Below the pieces are notes generated by a model. That model was not told where the DNA came from. It did no database searches and worked only from the letters and a program-made list of their open reading frames with translations. The position numbers and the translations under genes were made by a program. Shown here one piece after another: positions 62,804-64,000 of a stretch of DNA of 64,000 bases. Within the stretch, counting starts at the first letter, position 1, and each line of letters begins with the position of its first letter. The stretch spans positions 14,542 to 78,541 of the forward strand of contig JBHYCS010000021.1 of the NCBI GenBank assembly GCA_051861445.1. The letters run 5' to 3'. Source of the stretch: Parasediminibacterium sp051861445. GTDB lineage: Bacteria; Bacteroidota; Bacteroidia; Chitinophagales; Chitinophagaceae.

Positions 62804-63745
62804 ATGGTAAAAGATAAGATATTAGTAATTGGTGCAAGTGGTCAAATAGGTGTAGAACTTACACTAGCGTTGCGTAAAATTTATGGTAACAACAATGTAA
62901 TTGCTTCGGATTTAAGAGAGGAAAATGAATTGCTAAAAGGTTCAGGCCCTTATGTAAGTTTAGATGTAATGAATAAAGAAATGTTGCATGTGCAAGTGAT
63001 TCGGCAAAATATTACACAGATTTATTTATTAGCAGCCATTCTTTCAGCAACAGGTGAAAAAAATCCAAATCTTGCTTGGAATTTAAACATGCAAGGCTTA
63101 TTAAACGTGTTAGACATTGCAAGAGAAGAGAAATTAAAAAAAGTATATTGGCCTTCTTCCATAGCAGTTTTTGGCCCAACATCGCCTAAGCAAAATTGTC
63201 CACAACAAACCGTTATAGAACCCATTACTGTATATGGAATTAGCAAATATGCAGGTGAATTTTGGTGCAACTATTATCATCAACGATATGGTGTAGATGT
63301 GAGAAGTTTGCGTTATCCAGGATTAATTAGTTATAAATCTGCACCAGGTGGAGGAACAACCGATTATGCCATTGAAATTTTTCATGAAGCCAAAGAACAC
63401 CAACAATACACCTGTTTCTTAAATGAAAATACATACTTACCCATGATGTATATGCCAGATGCTATTCAAGCAACTATTGGTTTAATGGAAGCAGATGCAT
63501 CTACCATTTCTGTACGAACATCTTACAACATTGCTGGCGTAAGTTTTTCGCCAAAAGAAATAGCTAACGCCATACAAAAACATATTCCAGATTTTAAGAT
63601 AAAATATGCACCTGATTATCGTCAAAATATTGCCGATAGCTGGCCACAAAGTATTGATGATTCTGTAGCCAATAAAGATTGGGGATGGAAAGCCGAATAC
63701 GATTTAGATAAGCTAACAAAAGATATGTTAGATAATTTACAATAG
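62804..63745 (+). CDS. NAD-dependent epimerase/dehydratase family protein, L-threonine 3-dehydrogenase-like
   Basis: This 313-residue extended SDR enzyme has a Rossmann start with GASGQIG (10-16), the catalytic YxxxK at Y144-K148 (YGISK), and the PSSIAVFGP and LRYPGLISYKSAPGGGTTDYA blocks. The latter matches the SDR-type L-threonine dehydrogenases, which oxidise threonine to 2-amino-3-ketobutyrate. The partner 2-amino-3-ketobutyrate CoA ligase (kbl) is not in the window. A nucleotide-sugar epimerase is the main alternative, but the conserved GGGTTDYA argues for threonine dehydrogenase. Confidence 0.82.
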   Translation: MVKDKILVIGASGQIGVELTLALRKIYGNNNVIASDLREENELLKGSGPYVSLDVMNKEMLHVQVIRQNITQIYLLAAILSATGEKNPNLAWNLNMQGLLNVLDIAREEKLKKVYWPSSIAVFGPTSPKQNCPQQTVIEPITVYGISKYAGEFWCNYYHQRYGVDVRSLRYPGLISYKSAPGGGTTDYAIEIFHEAKEHQQYTCFLNENTYLPMMYMPDAIQATIGLMEADASTISVRTSYNIAGVSFSPKEIANAIQKHIPDFKIKYAPDYRQNIADSWPQSIDDSVANKDWGWKAEYDLDKLTKDMLDNLQ

Positions 63746-63764
63746 AAAATAGGATTCTAAAAAA

Positions 63765-64000
63765 TTATTGTACCACAAATTGATATTTACCTGAAGCTAC
63801 TTTAATAACTGCACGTTGTTGTTGTAAGTTTTTCTGAAAAGTTGTTACCATTTTGCCATTTTGCAAAATGGTATTTTTTTGTTGAAAAGGTAAATAAATA
63901 GTAGCTGTGGTATTTACAGGAATTTGCACATTTAACACAAAATGATTTGGTAAGCTCCCCCAAAAACAGTACGGTTTAAAAGTAGACAAAATGTTTAATT
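63765..64000 (-). CDS. Probable alpha-L-rhamnosidase, C-terminal end (partial)
   Basis: The frame is open to the right edge of the window. The visible 78 residues end GKYQFVVQ and contain LPNHFVLNVQIPVNTTATIYLPF, the typical closing beta-sandwich of GH78 rhamnosidases (Bac_rhamnosid_C type). The TTG at 63989 is an internal codon, not a start. If right, the gene adds a plant-glycan hydrolase next to the others. Other glycoside hydrolases with the same end domain cannot be excluded. Confidence 0.6.
   Translation of the reverse strand, partial: LNILSTFKPYCFWGSLPNHFVLNVQIPVNTTATIYLPFQQKNTILQNGKMVTTFQKNLQQQRAVIKVASGKYQFVVQ

Noticed and set aside
1..64000. tRNA, rRNA, CRISPR array, insertion sequence or known riboswitch
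   Set aside because: The intergenic regions were read on both strands and no cloverleaf, direct-repeat array, transposase or known riboswitch core was found. Short degenerate elements could be missed without a covariance search.

Overview
The window is chromosomal DNA of a low-GC, AT-rich Bacteroidota bacterium, most likely from the Chitinophagales (order level is an inference). The evidence is the set of lineage-typical families (GLPGLI protein with its outer-membrane barrel partner, DUF3667, DUF6580, DUF2723/GT117, LytTR regulator), the absence of clear Shine-Dalgarno sequences, and promoters of the Bacteroidota type TTG-N17-23-TAnnTTTG, often followed by C. I found no rRNA, tRNA, CRISPR array, insertion sequence or prophage. 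Coding density is high and no gene-free stretch reaches 300 bases; the longest is 286 bases at 48073-48358, before the GH51 gene.

Layout. 1-766: end of a histidine kinase and its LytTR response regulator, then holA on the other strand. 1820-12645: an alpha-glucan block with a secreted GH13 amylase, an MFS sugar transporter, glgC and glgA on the minus strand, a FucP-like MFS and a ROK glucokinase on the plus strand, and glgB on the minus strand. Together these would degrade, import and phosphorylate glucans and store glycogen. 12763-17009: an outer-membrane barrel protein, its GLPGLI partner and a lipoprotein. 16995-17585: coaE. 17664-24738: an L-arabinose operon araB-araD-galM-GH127-araA. 24808-30539: a DUF3667 membrane protein, mazG and a 1253-residue NtrY-like sensor kinase. 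30595-34334: DUF3592-like protein, uxuA, DUF6580 and manA. 34363-39878: YraN, a frameshifted acyltransferase, a XerD-type recombinase, a GAF histidine kinase, an Rrf2 regulator and a DUF3575-like outer-membrane protein. 40079-48072 (minus): smpB, accD, a GH20 hexosaminidase, bioA, two envelope proteins and a class I aminotransferase. 48359-64000: GH51 arabinofuranosidase, a serine hydrolase lipoprotein, a DUF2723 glycosyltransferase, prmA, plsY, an M48 protease, a DUF3052/OmdA-like protein, a SET-domain protein, a nucleoid-associated protein, a small protein with a long leader, kdsA, an SDR dehydrogenase and the end of a probable GH78 rhamnosidase.

The most interesting signals are regulatory. 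Three genes (holA, bioA, araB) have a -7 box exactly 5 bases before the ATG, which predicts leaderless mRNAs, and two more have it at 7-8 bases. Four promoters share an identical 22-base spacer. The arabinose operon and the transporter/amylase unit each carry a GTGT-N7-ACAC palindrome at the promoter. A perfect 20-bp palindrome lies between glgB and the barrel-protein gene, and an 18-bp palindrome sits on the promoter of the gene after the Rrf2 regulator. A 135-base leader that can fold precedes a 63-residue protein. No clearly unprecedented gene system was found.
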